Origin: an uncultured Lachnospiraceae bacterium
Lineage (GTDB): Bacteria; Bacillota; Clostridia; Lachnospirales; Lachnospiraceae
Direction: 5' to 3'
Assembly: GCA_910585215.1 (NCBI GenBank)
Contig: CAJUDQ010000028.1
Location: forward strand, 1-40,186
DNA length: 40,186 nt
Positions within the stretch are counted from its first letter, which is position 1, and each line of letters begins with the position of its first letter. A program made the translations under genes and the position numbers. Of this stretch, positions 1-9,384 are shown piece after piece. A model generated the notes under the pieces. It made no database searches. It worked only from the letters and a program-made list of their open reading frames with translations, and had not been told where the DNA came from.

Positions 1-100
1 AGAAAAAATCACTGTAAAAAATATTCATAAAGGAAACGTAGAAAGAAATAACAGAAAGGAATAACCCAAAGGAAGGATTGTATGCAGGGAAGGAATTACA

Positions 101-1498
101 ATGAAAAAATATCAAGGACATGTCATTAAAAACGTAAAACCGGATTCTATCGCAGAAGAACTTGAAATAGAAGCTGGAGATATACTTCTTGAAGTCAACG
201 GCGAAAACATTGAAGATATTTTTGACTATCAATATCTTATAGAGGATGATTATCTTGAAATCCTGATAAGAAAAACTTCCGGTGAGGAATGGATTCTGGA
301 AGTAGATAAAGATTATAATGAAGACTTGGGCATGGAATTTGAGGAAGGACTGATGGACAAATACCGTTCCTGTCAGAATAAATGTATTTTTTGTTTTATT
401 GACCAGATGCCAAAAGGCATGAGAGAAACACTTTATTTTAAAGATGATGATTCAAGGCTTTCCTTTCTTCAGGGAAATTATATTACCCTGACCAATATGT
501 CTGACAGAGATATTGACAGAATTATCCGTTATCATCTCTGTCCGATTAATATTTCCGTTCACACAACCAATCCTGAACTTAGATGTAAAATGCTTTCGAA
601 CCGTTTTGCCGGTGAAGCGCTGAAAAAAATAGACAGGCTGGCCAAGGCTTCTATTGAGATGAATGGGCAGATTGTTTTATGTAAAGATGTGAATGATAAA
701 AAGGAACTCAAACGTTCCATAGAAGATTTATCCGGCTATCTTCCATATATGCGAAGCGTATCTGTAGTACCGGCAGGGCTGACAAAATATAGAGAAGGAT
801 TGTATCCTTTGAAGCTTTTTACCAAAGAGGATGCCTGTTCTGTCATTGATATGATTGAATCCTATCAGCAGGATTTTTATGAAAAATATGGACTTCATTT
901 TATTCATGCAAGTGATGAGTGGTATATTCTCGCCGAAAGAGATTTTCCGGAGGAAGAAACCTATGATGGTTATATTCAGCTTGAAAACGGGGTGGGAATG
1001 ATGAGGCTTTTATACAATGAATTTATGGAAGCACTGAAAGAAGTAAAGAGTTCTGACAAAAAGCGGGAGATTTCTCTTGCGACAGGTGTGCTTGCATATC
1101 CCATGATTTGTACGCTGGTAAAGGAAATGCAGAAAAAATTCAAAAACATCAAGGTACATGTCTATAAAATTATCAATGATTTTTTTGGTGATACAATTAC
1201 TGTTTCGGGGCTTCTGACAGGCAGAGATATTATAAATCAGCTTGAGGGCAAAGAGCTTGGGGAGCTGCTTTTGCTTCCATGCAATGTATTAAGAGCAGGA
1301 GAAGAGGTCTTTTTGGACAATCTGACATTAAAGGAAGTCAAAACAGCTTTACAATCAGATATAAATATTGTAAAATCGGGGGGAAAGGATTTGCTGGATG
1401 CATTTACCAGCATTTGCACGCATGAGAAAGAAACTAACAGGGAAGGATTTGTATATAAGCAATGCTATCCTGATAAAGATGGAGGAGATAATGAGTAA
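101..1498 (+). CDS. DUF512 / PDZ radical-SAM-like protein
   Basis: 465-residue protein with the layout of the clostridial DUF512 family. Residues 5-70 form a PDZ-like domain (PDSIAEELEIEAGDILLEVNGE), followed by a radical-SAM-like centre with a C-x3-C-x2-C cluster motif at Cys91, Cys95 and Cys98 (CQNKCIFC), then the DUF512 C-terminal part. The reaction is not established for the family; the cysteines suggest a [4Fe-4S] cluster, which is inference. The ATG follows an AAGGAATTACA ribosome site. The 3' end overlaps the der start by 8 bases, so the two are translationally coupled, an order commonly seen in Lachnospiraceae. The upstream 100 bases are A-rich and hold nothing I can assign. Confidence 0.88.
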   Translation: MKKYQGHVIKNVKPDSIAEELEIEAGDILLEVNGENIEDIFDYQYLIEDDYLEILIRKTSGEEWILEVDKDYNEDLGMEFEEGLMDKYRSCQNKCIFCFIDQMPKGMRETLYFKDDDSRLSFLQGNYITLTNMSDRDIDRIIRYHLCPINISVHTTNPELRCKMLSNRFAGEALKKIDRLAKASIEMNGQIVLCKDVNDKKELKRSIEDLSGYLPYMRSVSVVPAGLTKYREGLYPLKLFTKEDACSVIDMIESYQQDFYEKYGLHFIHASDEWYILAERDFPEEETYDGYIQLENGVGMMRLLYNEFMEALKEVKSSDKKREISLATGVLAYPMICTLVKEMQKKFKNIKVHVYKIINDFFGDTITVSGLLTGRDIINQLEGKELGELLLLPCNVLRAGEEVFLDNLTLKEVKTALQSDINIVKSGGKDLLDAFTSICTHEKETNREGFVYKQCYPDKDGGDNE

Positions 1499-2825
1499 AC
1501 CAATTGTAGCAATTGTAGGAAGACCAAATGTCGGAAAGTCTACATTATTTAACGCTCTTGCAGGAGAGCAGATATCTATTGTAAAAGATACGCCCGGTAT
1601 TACAAGAGACAGAATTTATGCGGATATCACATGGCTTGACAAGTCTTTTACTTTAATAGATACCGGCGGCATTGAGCCGGACAGCAGAGATATTATTCTT
1701 TCACAAATGAGAGAACAGGCCCAGATAGCGATTGATACTGCGGATGTGATTCTTTTTCTTGTCGATGTGAAACAGGGATTGAACGACAGCGATTCAAAGG
1801 TGGCAGATATGCTGCGCAGGAGCAGGAAACCTGTTATTCTGGTAGTAAACAAGGTTGATAATTTTGCAAAATACAATGCAGATATCTATGAATTTTATAA
1901 TCTTGGCATTGGAGACCCGATACCAGTATCGGCGGCTTCTAAACTTGGTATCGGCGATATGCTGGACAAGGTGGCAGAATATTTTCCAGACAGTACCTCA
2001 AGTGACGAAGAAGACGAAAGACCCCGTATTGCGATTGTGGGAAAACCAAATGTCGGAAAATCTTCTATTATAAATAAGCTGCTTGGAGAAAACAGACTGA
2101 TTGTATCAGATATTGCAGGAACAACAAGAGATGCGGTGGATGCTGCTGTAAAATATAATAAAAAAGAATATATTTTTATTGATACAGCAGGTTTAAGACG
2201 AAAAAATAAAATAAAAGAGGAAATTGAAAAATACTCGATTATCCGTACAGTGACTGCCATAGAGCGTGCAGATGTGGTAGTTCTGGTGATTGATGCCACA
2301 CAGGGAGTGACAGAACAGGACGCCAAAATTGCGGGAATTGCCCATGAAAGAGGAAAGGGAATGATTATCGCTGTAAATAAATGGGATGCCGTGGAAAAAA
2401 ACGATAAAACAATCTATGAGCACACAAATAAAATCAAAGATACTCTTTCTTTTATGCCATATGCAGAACTGCTGTTTATTTCTGCACAGACAGGACAGCG
2501 TTTAAACAAACTGTTTGATATGATTGATATGGTTATTCAAAATCATTCGCTCCGTATTGCGACCGGCGTGTTAAATGAAATTATGGCAGAGGCAGTGACA
2601 TTACAGCAGCCGCCATCAGACAGAGGAAAACGACTGAAGCTTTATTATATTACCGAGGTTGCAGTAAAGCCGCCGACTTTTGTGATTTTTGTAAATGATA
2701 AAGAGCTTATGCATTTTTCTTATACAAGATATCTGGAAAATAAAATCCGTGAGGCATTTGGATTTAAGGGCACTCCTCTCAAGTTTCTGATTCGGGAGCG
2801 AAAGGGAGAGGAAGGGAAAGGATGA
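1491..2825 (+). CDS. der: Ribosome biogenesis GTPase Der (EngA)
   Basis: Tandem-GTPase protein of 444 residues needed for 50S ribosomal subunit maturation. The first G domain opens with VAIVGRPNVGKST (P-loop at residues 10-18) and carries DTPGITRD and NKVD motifs. The second repeats the set with VGKPNVGKSS, DTAGLRRK and NKWD. A C-terminal KH-like domain (about residues 355-440) ends in the basic RERKGEEGKG tail. An in-frame upstream start at 1398 is possible, but GGAGGAG at 1481-1487 sits just before ATG 1491 and the product then begins MSKPIVAIVG as in other Der proteins. Overlaps the preceding DUF512 gene by 8 bases; plsY follows 4 bases later. Confidence 0.97.
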   Translation: MSKPIVAIVGRPNVGKSTLFNALAGEQISIVKDTPGITRDRIYADITWLDKSFTLIDTGGIEPDSRDIILSQMREQAQIAIDTADVILFLVDVKQGLNDSDSKVADMLRRSRKPVILVVNKVDNFAKYNADIYEFYNLGIGDPIPVSAASKLGIGDMLDKVAEYFPDSTSSDEEDERPRIAIVGKPNVGKSSIINKLLGENRLIVSDIAGTTRDAVDAAVKYNKKEYIFIDTAGLRRKNKIKEEIEKYSIIRTVTAIERADVVVLVIDATQGVTEQDAKIAGIAHERGKGMIIAVNKWDAVEKNDKTIYEHTNKIKDTLSFMPYAELLFISAQTGQRLNKLFDMIDMVIQNHSLRIATGVLNEIMAEAVTLQQPPSDRGKRLKLYYITEVAVKPPTFVIFVNDKELMHFSYTRYLENKIREAFGFKGTPLKFLIRERKGEEGKG

Positions 2826-2829
2826 AAAA

Positions 2830-3570
2830 ATGGGAATTGTATATAGAATCATTGGTGTGATAATCGGATATATATTTGGAATGTTTCAGACCGGATATAT
2901 TTATGGAAAAATAAAAGGAATTGACATCAGGGATTATGGAAGCCATAATTCAGGTACAACAAATGTGTCCAGAATTTTTGGAAAGAAAATAGGAGTTCTG
3001 ACTTATTTTGCAGATGCCTTAAAAGGACTTTTTGCAATTCTTGTTATGCGCCTGCTTTGGAATACTGGAGTTATTGATTTATCTCTGGCAGCGGATAAGG
3101 ATGCATTTGCCTATATTCTTGCCTTATATACAGGTATTGGTGTTGTGCTTGGACATAACTATCCGTTTTATATGGGTTTTAAGGGAGGAAAGGGAATTGC
3201 TGCTTCCTCGGGAGTAATTCTGGGAATGTTCCAGTGGCCAATCTTTTTTATCTGCTTTTTTCTGTTTTTTGGCACAACACTGCCAAGCAGATATGTATCG
3301 CTTGGTTCCATAGTTATGATGACAGGATATTTTATTGCTACGCTGGTTCTCGGATTTTTTGATATTCTTCCTGTTACACCGGATTCGGGTATGCTGCCTG
3401 AGCTGTATATTCTTGCTTTTCTGTTTTCAGGCATGGCAATTTACAAGCATCGCGAAAATATAAAAAGGCTTTTAAGTGGAACAGAAAGCAGAATTTTTGA
3501 AAAAAATAAAAAGACATTGATTGAGCAGGGAATTGTCAATATAGATGATTCCACCAACGCAAAGCATTGA
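2830..3570 (+). CDS. plsY: Acyl-phosphate:glycerol-3-phosphate acyltransferase PlsY
   Basis: Integral membrane acyltransferase that moves an acyl group from acyl-phosphate to glycerol-3-phosphate, giving lysophosphatidic acid, the first step of phospholipid synthesis. Family motifs are visible: GSHNSGTTNVSR near residue 37 and GHNYPFYMGFKGGKGIAAS near residue 112, with several hydrophobic helices between. At 246 residues it is longer than the usual 190-220; the extra length lies in a loop around residues 75-90 and in a charged C-terminal tail. It follows der by 4 bases and precedes gpsA, which makes its substrate, so the operon joins substrate supply to acylation. Confidence 0.95.
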   Translation: MGIVYRIIGVIIGYIFGMFQTGYIYGKIKGIDIRDYGSHNSGTTNVSRIFGKKIGVLTYFADALKGLFAILVMRLLWNTGVIDLSLAADKDAFAYILALYTGIGVVLGHNYPFYMGFKGGKGIAASSGVILGMFQWPIFFICFFLFFGTTLPSRYVSLGSIVMMTGYFIATLVLGFFDILPVTPDSGMLPELYILAFLFSGMAIYKHRENIKRLLSGTESRIFEKNKKTLIEQGIVNIDDSTNAKH

Positions 3571-3646
3571 TTGTCTGAAAAACAACCAGCGCTTTGTGCC
3601 AATGATATAAAATAACAGGTGACAATATTTTTAAAAGGAGGCTGTC

Positions 3647-4657
3647 ATGGCAAAAATAGGAATTTTGGGAGCCGGTGCATGGGCAATCGCACTTGGACTT
3701 GTATTGAAAAAAAACGGAAATGAAGTAACGCTGTGGACCTGTGTGGACACTGAAGCAGAAATGCTGATAAAGGACAGGGAGCACAAAACTTCGCTTCCAG
3801 GAATTATACTTCCAGAGGATATTAAGATTACAATGGATTTAAAAGAGGCCATTTCAGACATGGACCTTATCATATTTGCAGTAGCCTCCAGATATACAAG
3901 ACAGACAGCAGCAAAGCTTAAAAAGCTGATAAACAATGGACAGAAACTTTTAATCGTTTCAAAGGGAATCGAAGATGAAACTCTTATGACCCTGTCAGAG
4001 ATTGTTCATCAGGAGCTGCCCGATGCAAATGTGTCGGTACTGTCCGGACCAAGTCATGCGGAAGAGGTAGGCAGAGGGCTTCCAACTACAGTGGTAGTCG
4101 GTTCCGAAACAAAAGAGACTGCAGATTATATTCAGGAATTGTTTATGAATGAAGTATTTCGTGTATATACAAGTCCTGATATTATGGGAATTGAACTGGG
4201 CGGAGCTCTGAAAAATGTAATTGCGCTTGCCGCAGGAGTGGCAGACGGTGCAGGTTATGGCGACAATACAAAGGCGGCACTTATTACCAGAGGAATTGCA
4301 GAAATTACAAGACTTGGTGTAAAAATGGGCGGAAATTTCAAAACCTTTGGCGGGTTGACCGGTATTGGAGACCTGATTGTTACCTGTGCCAGCATGCACA
4401 GTAGAAACAGGCGCGCCGGAATCCTGATTGGACAGGGGAAAACAATGGAAGAGGCAATGAAGGAAGTAAATGCCGTGGTAGAAGGTGTATATTCCGCAAA
4501 GGCCGCCTATAAACTCTCACAGAAATATGATGTTTCCATGCCGATTGTAGAACAGGTAAATCAGGTATTATTTGAAGGAAAAGACGTGAAACAGGCATTG
4601 TATGACCTTATGCTCAGAGAAAAGAGAGATGAGATAGTAGAAGGATGGACAAAATAG
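3647..4657 (+). CDS. gpsA: NAD(P)H-dependent glycerol-3-phosphate dehydrogenase
   Basis: 336-residue GpsA that reduces dihydroxyacetone phosphate to sn-glycerol-3-phosphate. The N-terminal Rossmann motif is GAGAWAIALG (residues 7-16), where Ala-Ile replaces the more usual Gly-Thr. The catalytic lysine lies in ELGGALKNVIALAAGVADG, followed by GDNTKAALITRG and the GLTGIGDLIVTC signature. ATG 3647 has an AAAAGGAGG ribosome site at spacing 7. The 76-base gap after plsY has no convincing promoter, so it is probably in the same operon; the end overlaps cls by 13 bases. Confidence 0.97.
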   Translation: MAKIGILGAGAWAIALGLVLKKNGNEVTLWTCVDTEAEMLIKDREHKTSLPGIILPEDIKITMDLKEAISDMDLIIFAVASRYTRQTAAKLKKLINNGQKLLIVSKGIEDETLMTLSEIVHQELPDANVSVLSGPSHAEEVGRGLPTTVVVGSETKETADYIQELFMNEVFRVYTSPDIMGIELGGALKNVIALAAGVADGAGYGDNTKAALITRGIAEITRLGVKMGGNFKTFGGLTGIGDLIVTCASMHSRNRRAGILIGQGKTMEEAMKEVNAVVEGVYSAKAAYKLSQKYDVSMPIVEQVNQVLFEGKDVKQALYDLMLREKRDEIVEGWTK

Positions 4658-6195
4658 ATTTTCAAAAGGGCAAACGCAAGCTTTTAAGAGTAATTTTCGG
4701 CCGCACAGTGCTGCTTTTTACCGCATTGCTTTTACAGGCCGGAATTCTTTTGTTTTTCATGTTCAAGCTTGCGGAATATCTGACTTATTATTACTGGATT
4801 TCGATTCTTATTTCTGTCATTATGCTGATTTATATTCTGAACTCGGATATTAACCCTTCCTATAAACTTGCATGGGGGATTCCCGTGGCCATGTTTCCGA
4901 TGTTTGGAGCACTATTTTATCTGTTTGTGCATATTCAGCCGGGAGGAAAAGTGATAGATGACAGGCTGAAGGTGATTAATTATGATACGGCCGGATATAT
5001 GAAGCAGGACCCGATTGTTTTGCTGGAGCTGGAAAAAGAAGATATCCATTTAAAAAAATTTACAGAATATATGAATAATATCGGGCCGTTTCCAATGTGT
5101 AAAAATTCAGATGCAAAATTTTATCCTCTTGGAGATGACTGGTATCCTGATATGCTGGAACGGTTAAAGGAAGCCCGTGAATTTATTTTTATGGAATTTT
5201 TTATCGTGAATCACGGTGTACTTTGGGATTCCGTGCTGGAAATACTGAAGGAGAAGGCTGCACAGGGCGTAGAAGTGCGGTTTATGTATGACGGAACCTG
5301 CACATTTTTCCGGCTTCCACATAATTATCCGGAATATCTCGAAAGTATGAGAATCCATTGCAGAATTTTTTCACCAATCCGTCCGGCATTGTCTACGTAT
5401 CAGAATAACAGAGACCACAGAAAGATTGTAGTCATTGATGGAAAATATGCTTATACAGGCGGTGTGAATCTGGCAGATGAGTATATCAATAAAATGAGCC
5501 GGTTTGGACACTGGAAGGATACTGCCGTAGAGGTGACCGGTGAGGCAGTCAATACGTTTACCATGCTGTTTTTGCAAAACTGGAATATTCAGAGCAGAGA
5601 GACAGAGGATGTGTCTCTCTATGTCAGGGATTATAAAGTTGAATCAGAGGGATATATTATGGGCTATACAGACAGTCCCTTTGATGATATTGAGGTAGGG
5701 GAATCTGTATATATGGATATTTTATATACTGCGACAGAATATGTGCATATTATGACACCCTATCTGATTCTGGATAATGAGATGATTACGGCTCTGTCCT
5801 ATGCAGTAAAAAGAGGAGTGGATGTAAAACTGATTATGCCTCATATTACAGATAAGCCCTATGCCTATATGGTTGCCAGAAATTATTATGAGATTCTGCT
5901 GAAAAAAGGGGTCAAGATATATGAATATATGCCGGGCTTTATTCATGCAAAGGAATTTATCAGCGATAATAAAAAGGCGGTAGTAGGTTCTGTAAACCTT
6001 GATTATCGCAGCTTGTATCTCAATTTTGAATGTGCAGCATATCTGTATGGCGTACATGCAGTCAGGGATGCGGAGACAGATTTTTTAAATACATTAAGCC
6101 AATGTGAAGAAATTACACTTGCAGACTGCCGAAAATATAGTAAAATAAAAAAGACAATTGGAAAACTGATGTGGCTGTTCTCGCCATTAATGTAG
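4645..6195 (+). CDS. cls: Cardiolipin synthase (phospholipase D family)
   Basis: 516-residue membrane enzyme that condenses phosphatidylglycerol to cardiolipin. Three hydrophobic segments (about residues 18-40, 48-66 and 74-96) anchor it. Two HKD catalytic motifs follow: HRKIVVIDGKYAYTGGVN near residue 257 and HAKEFISDNKKAVVGSVN near residue 434, both with intact H-x-K-x4-D. Length and layout match bacterial Cls. The start ATG lies inside the end of gpsA (13-base overlap), so it is translationally coupled to the phospholipid operon. Confidence 0.95.
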   Translation: MDKIDFQKGKRKLLRVIFGRTVLLFTALLLQAGILLFFMFKLAEYLTYYYWISILISVIMLIYILNSDINPSYKLAWGIPVAMFPMFGALFYLFVHIQPGGKVIDDRLKVINYDTAGYMKQDPIVLLELEKEDIHLKKFTEYMNNIGPFPMCKNSDAKFYPLGDDWYPDMLERLKEAREFIFMEFFIVNHGVLWDSVLEILKEKAAQGVEVRFMYDGTCTFFRLPHNYPEYLESMRIHCRIFSPIRPALSTYQNNRDHRKIVVIDGKYAYTGGVNLADEYINKMSRFGHWKDTAVEVTGEAVNTFTMLFLQNWNIQSRETEDVSLYVRDYKVESEGYIMGYTDSPFDDIEVGESVYMDILYTATEYVHIMTPYLILDNEMITALSYAVKRGVDVKLIMPHITDKPYAYMVARNYYEILLKKGVKIYEYMPGFIHAKEFISDNKKAVVGSVNLDYRSLYLNFECAAYLYGVHAVRDAETDFLNTLSQCEEITLADCRKYSKIKKTIGKLMWLFSPLM

Positions 6196-6310
6196 TTTTG
6201 TTATTGATGCGATGGATTTGGATATATCTTATATTATGAGAAAAGTAACGGCGTTTTCTGTAAAACAATAAATTACTTGGTTCTTATGAAACAAGAAAGG
6301 AGTATACATC

Positions 6311-7588
6311 ATGGAAAAGAAACCATTTGTTACATTAGAAAAGATACAGGAGATTGTAAAGACGTACCCTACTCCTTTTCATATTTATGATGAAAAGGGG
6401 ATTCGGGAAAATGCCAAAAAACTTCAGAAGGCATTTTCATGGAATAAAGGGTTTCGGGAATATTTTGCAGTAAAAGCAACCCCGAATCCATTTCTTATCC
6501 ATATTTTGAAGGAATACGGCTTCGGGGTAGACTGCTCCTCCATGACAGAGCTTATTATGGCAGATAAAATGGGATTTTCAGAGAAGGATATGCAAGATGG
6601 AATTATGTTTTCTTCCAATGCAACTCCGGCAGAGGAATTTGTATATGCCAGAAAGCTTGGAGCAATTATTAATCTGGATGATTTCACCATGGTGGATTTT
6701 CTTGAAAAAACAGCCGGTATTCCGGAAAAAATCTGCTGCCGGTATAATCCGGGAGGAGATTTTAAAATCAGTACAACGATTATGGACAGCCCGGGGGATG
6801 CAAAATATGGTATGACAAAACATCAGATGATAGAGGCGTTTAAATTGTTAAAGGCAAAGGGGGTAAAGGAATTTGGAATCCATGCATTTCTTGCCAGCAA
6901 TACAGTGACAAATGAATATTATCCGGTGCTTGCAAAAGAGCTGTTTGAGCTTGCTGTGGAACTGAAAGAAAAAACAGATGCCAATATTACTTTTATCAAT
7001 CTGTCGGGTGGAATCGGTATTCCATATACTCTGGATAAGGAACCGAATGATATTATGCTGATTGGACAGGGAGTAAAGAAAGTATTCGAAGAGGTGCTTG
7101 TACCTGCAGGACTTGGCGATGTTGCATTATATACGGAGCTTGGAAGATTTATGATGGGGCCGTATGGCGCTCTTGTGACACAGGCGGTTCATGAAAAGCA
7201 TATTTATAAAGAATACATAGGGTGTGATGCATGTGCGGCAAATCTTATGCGGCCTGCGATGTATGGAGCGTATCATCATATTACAGTGCTTGGAAAGGAA
7301 GATAAGCCTTGTGATTGTAAATATGATATTACCGGCTCTCTGTGCGAAAATAACGATAAATTTGCCATAGACAGGATGCTTCCGAAAATTGAAATTGGAG
7401 ATTATCTGTTTATTCACGATGCGGGGGCACACGGCTTTGCCATGGGCTACAATTACAATGGAAAGCTGAAATCCGCAGAGCTTTTATTAAAAGAAAATGG
7501 AGACGTGCAGATGATTAGACGTGCAGAAACAGCAAAGGATTATCTGGCAACATTTGATTTTTGTGACATTTTTAAGGATGTAGAATAA
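6311..7588 (+). CDS. lysA: Diaminopimelate decarboxylase (divergent clade)
   Basis: 425-residue PLP-dependent fold-III decarboxylase, best read as LysA, which converts meso-diaminopimelate to lysine. EYFAVKATPNP (residues 50-60) carries the PLP-binding lysine, LSGGIGIPY is the phosphate loop, ELGRFMMGP matches the EPGR motif, and CENNDKFA matches the family's CESxDxxA. The usual HIGSQ motif is replaced by HAFLASN (about residues 195-201), so this is an unusual clade and its substrate rests on homology alone. The 115-base gap after cls contains a weak AGAAAA/TTTTCT hairpin but no promoter I trust. Start has AAGAAAGGAG upstream. A second choice is another fold-III amino-acid or polyamine decarboxylase. 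Confidence 0.85.
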   Translation: MEKKPFVTLEKIQEIVKTYPTPFHIYDEKGIRENAKKLQKAFSWNKGFREYFAVKATPNPFLIHILKEYGFGVDCSSMTELIMADKMGFSEKDMQDGIMFSSNATPAEEFVYARKLGAIINLDDFTMVDFLEKTAGIPEKICCRYNPGGDFKISTTIMDSPGDAKYGMTKHQMIEAFKLLKAKGVKEFGIHAFLASNTVTNEYYPVLAKELFELAVELKEKTDANITFINLSGGIGIPYTLDKEPNDIMLIGQGVKKVFEEVLVPAGLGDVALYTELGRFMMGPYGALVTQAVHEKHIYKEYIGCDACAANLMRPAMYGAYHHITVLGKEDKPCDCKYDITGSLCENNDKFAIDRMLPKIEIGDYLFIHDAGAHGFAMGYNYNGKLKSAELLLKENGDVQMIRRAETAKDYLATFDFCDIFKDVE

Positions 7589-7597
7589 GAGGCGTTC

Positions 7598-9061
7598 ATG
7601 AGGTATTTGGAAAAAGAGATTTCAAAGGGAAGAGATTTGGAGACAAATATTCCGAAATTTATGGTCAGTATGATGAATATCTATCACAGATATTCTTATG
7701 TAAAACTGTGCATGAATTATTTTACCTATTATGAAATGGTGGGGGAACATAAAATAGAAGATAAGAAGCTTTCAGAATTGACAGAGAGAATGAACAAAGT
7801 AATAAAAGAGATTGTTGGGGAAGCTTCTGCAGAGACACTCGCAGAATGTATTGCAGAGACAGAGGCGGTACGAAATGAAATTATTCATATTATGACAGGA
7901 CTTACCGCCTGTGTGGATATTTTTAATATTTATGAATATTGCCTGAATCGCGTGGAATACAGATATAAGGACAGTTCAGAGGTTTTACAGTGCAGTGATG
8001 AGGAGCTGACAAAAAATGTGCTGCAATACATATTAAAAGATAAGGATAATGTGGTAATTAACAGTAAAATCTGTGAGACGGTCAGACAGCTTCCAATTCG
8101 AATGACCAAAAGCCGTTTTTTTGAGCTTGTAAAAGAAAGCCTGAAAGTATATAAAGAGAGTGAAACCGGCAGTGTGGATGATTTTCTGTATATGCTTCGT
8201 ACGGTTTCTATGCTTGATATTCCGGAAGATGCTTTTGTATTTACAGATAATACATTAAAGGAAATTTATCAGGAATTTACAAATGCTGATTTTTCAGAGC
8301 TTGATGAGGACCAGTATAACCGTTTCAGCAGCAGCCTTGGCTTTGCGACGGACTATATTCAGAAAGAAGTAGATTGTTACATGCTGCTTGCGGAAAATGT
8401 CAATGATTTATATGTAATTCTTTTGTCTTCAAAGGAATATTATGGAAGTAAAATGCCAAAGATTCTTTCAGGCTTTGAAAATAATCAGGATAAGCTTTTG
8501 CTGGAAAAAAGAGAAGAAGAGAACTGCAAACGATTGATTGAAAAAGAAAATGGGCTTTTTTACGGCGTCAGCTATGATGAAGTCTGTGAAGAAATAGAAG
8601 ACGGCTTTTTATTTCTGGAGGGAAGACAGGAAAAATATGCGGAGAGTTTTCAAAAATCGGAATATCTTTTAGATACTATTGCCGAAAGCTATAAAGGAGC
8701 TCTAGAAAAGCTGGATGCAGCCGAAATCTGCGAATCTTTTGACAGAATCCGAAAGCTTGTATCAGGAAGCATTTTTGCAGAATTTTATGAGGCTCCAAAA
8801 AGGCATGAAATAGCAGGCATGCAATATATCAGTCAAAAGGGAGCCGAGCTGGAACAGGAGCTTACGGAATTTTTTGGAAAACATACAAAAAATATAAACC
8901 GTGCGGTAATGGCTCATATTTTATCAGAACTTCCGGTATTTTTTAACAATGTGGAGGAAATCAAAGATTATATTTATCATTCTCTGACAGGCTGCAGGGA
9001 CAGAGCAGAGAAGGTGGCAGTAACAGAAATATTGACCTCTATGACTTCGGAGGATTTATAA
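7598..9061 (+). CDS. Uncharacterised protein, DUF6179-like
   Basis: 487-residue soluble, acidic, mostly helical protein with no signal peptide, no membrane segment and no catalytic motif I recognise. Its start (MRYLEKEISKGRDLETNIPKF) and its pairing with the next small gene resemble the clostridial protein annotated as DUF6179; I give that name from memory with moderate certainty. It begins 9 bases after lysA with an AAGAGGCG ribosome site, and its TAA shares one base with the following ATG, so the two products are probably made together and may form a complex (inference). Confidence 0.72.
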   Translation: MRYLEKEISKGRDLETNIPKFMVSMMNIYHRYSYVKLCMNYFTYYEMVGEHKIEDKKLSELTERMNKVIKEIVGEASAETLAECIAETEAVRNEIIHIMTGLTACVDIFNIYEYCLNRVEYRYKDSSEVLQCSDEELTKNVLQYILKDKDNVVINSKICETVRQLPIRMTKSRFFELVKESLKVYKESETGSVDDFLYMLRTVSMLDIPEDAFVFTDNTLKEIYQEFTNADFSELDEDQYNRFSSSLGFATDYIQKEVDCYMLLAENVNDLYVILLSSKEYYGSKMPKILSGFENNQDKLLLEKREEENCKRLIEKENGLFYGVSYDEVCEEIEDGFLFLEGRQEKYAESFQKSEYLLDTIAESYKGALEKLDAAEICESFDRIRKLVSGSIFAEFYEAPKRHEIAGMQYISQKGAELEQELTEFFGKHTKNINRAVMAHILSELPVFFNNVEEIKDYIYHSLTGCRDRAEKVAVTEILTSMTSEDL

Positions 9062-9372
9062 TGGAGTTTTATGATAAACTGTATATTGGATACAGGGTTT
9101 CTGAAAGAGTGGAAAAGATAAAAGAGAAGCTTTTGAAAAATGAGTTTATGCCTTTTATTCATATAATTACTCTTCCCATTGACATGGGACAGGGCATGCT
9201 GGAAATTTATCCGGCCTATATTTTGAGACAGGAAAGCTATCAGAGCAGTGAATTAAAGATTGTGGGAATCGCTGCCGACAGGGGAGAAGCATATATGCTG
9301 GTGCAGCAGATGGCAGAGGAGTGTATGAAGGCTACTGGAACTGTTGATTTGAAAAATTATTTAAAATTTTAA
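9061..9372 (+). CDS. Small uncharacterised protein, DUF6323-like
   Basis: 103-residue soluble protein with a predicted alpha/beta pattern. Its start codon overlaps the stop of the preceding gene by one base (TAATG), the tightest form of translational coupling. It resembles the small protein labelled DUF6323 that I recall next to DUF6179 in Lachnospiraceae. No function can be read from the sequence. The DUF2953 gene starts 12 bases downstream. Confidence 0.72.
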   Translation: MEFYDKLYIGYRVSERVEKIKEKLLKNEFMPFIHIITLPIDMGQGMLEIYPAYILRQESYQSSELKIVGIAADRGEAYMLVQQMAEECMKATGTVDLKNYLKF

Positions 9373-9384
9373 GCGGGGAATATT

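Noticed and set aside
6196..6310. Lysine riboswitch before lysA
   Set aside because: The gap is too short for the roughly 180-nt lysine aptamer, and no matching core sequence is visible.
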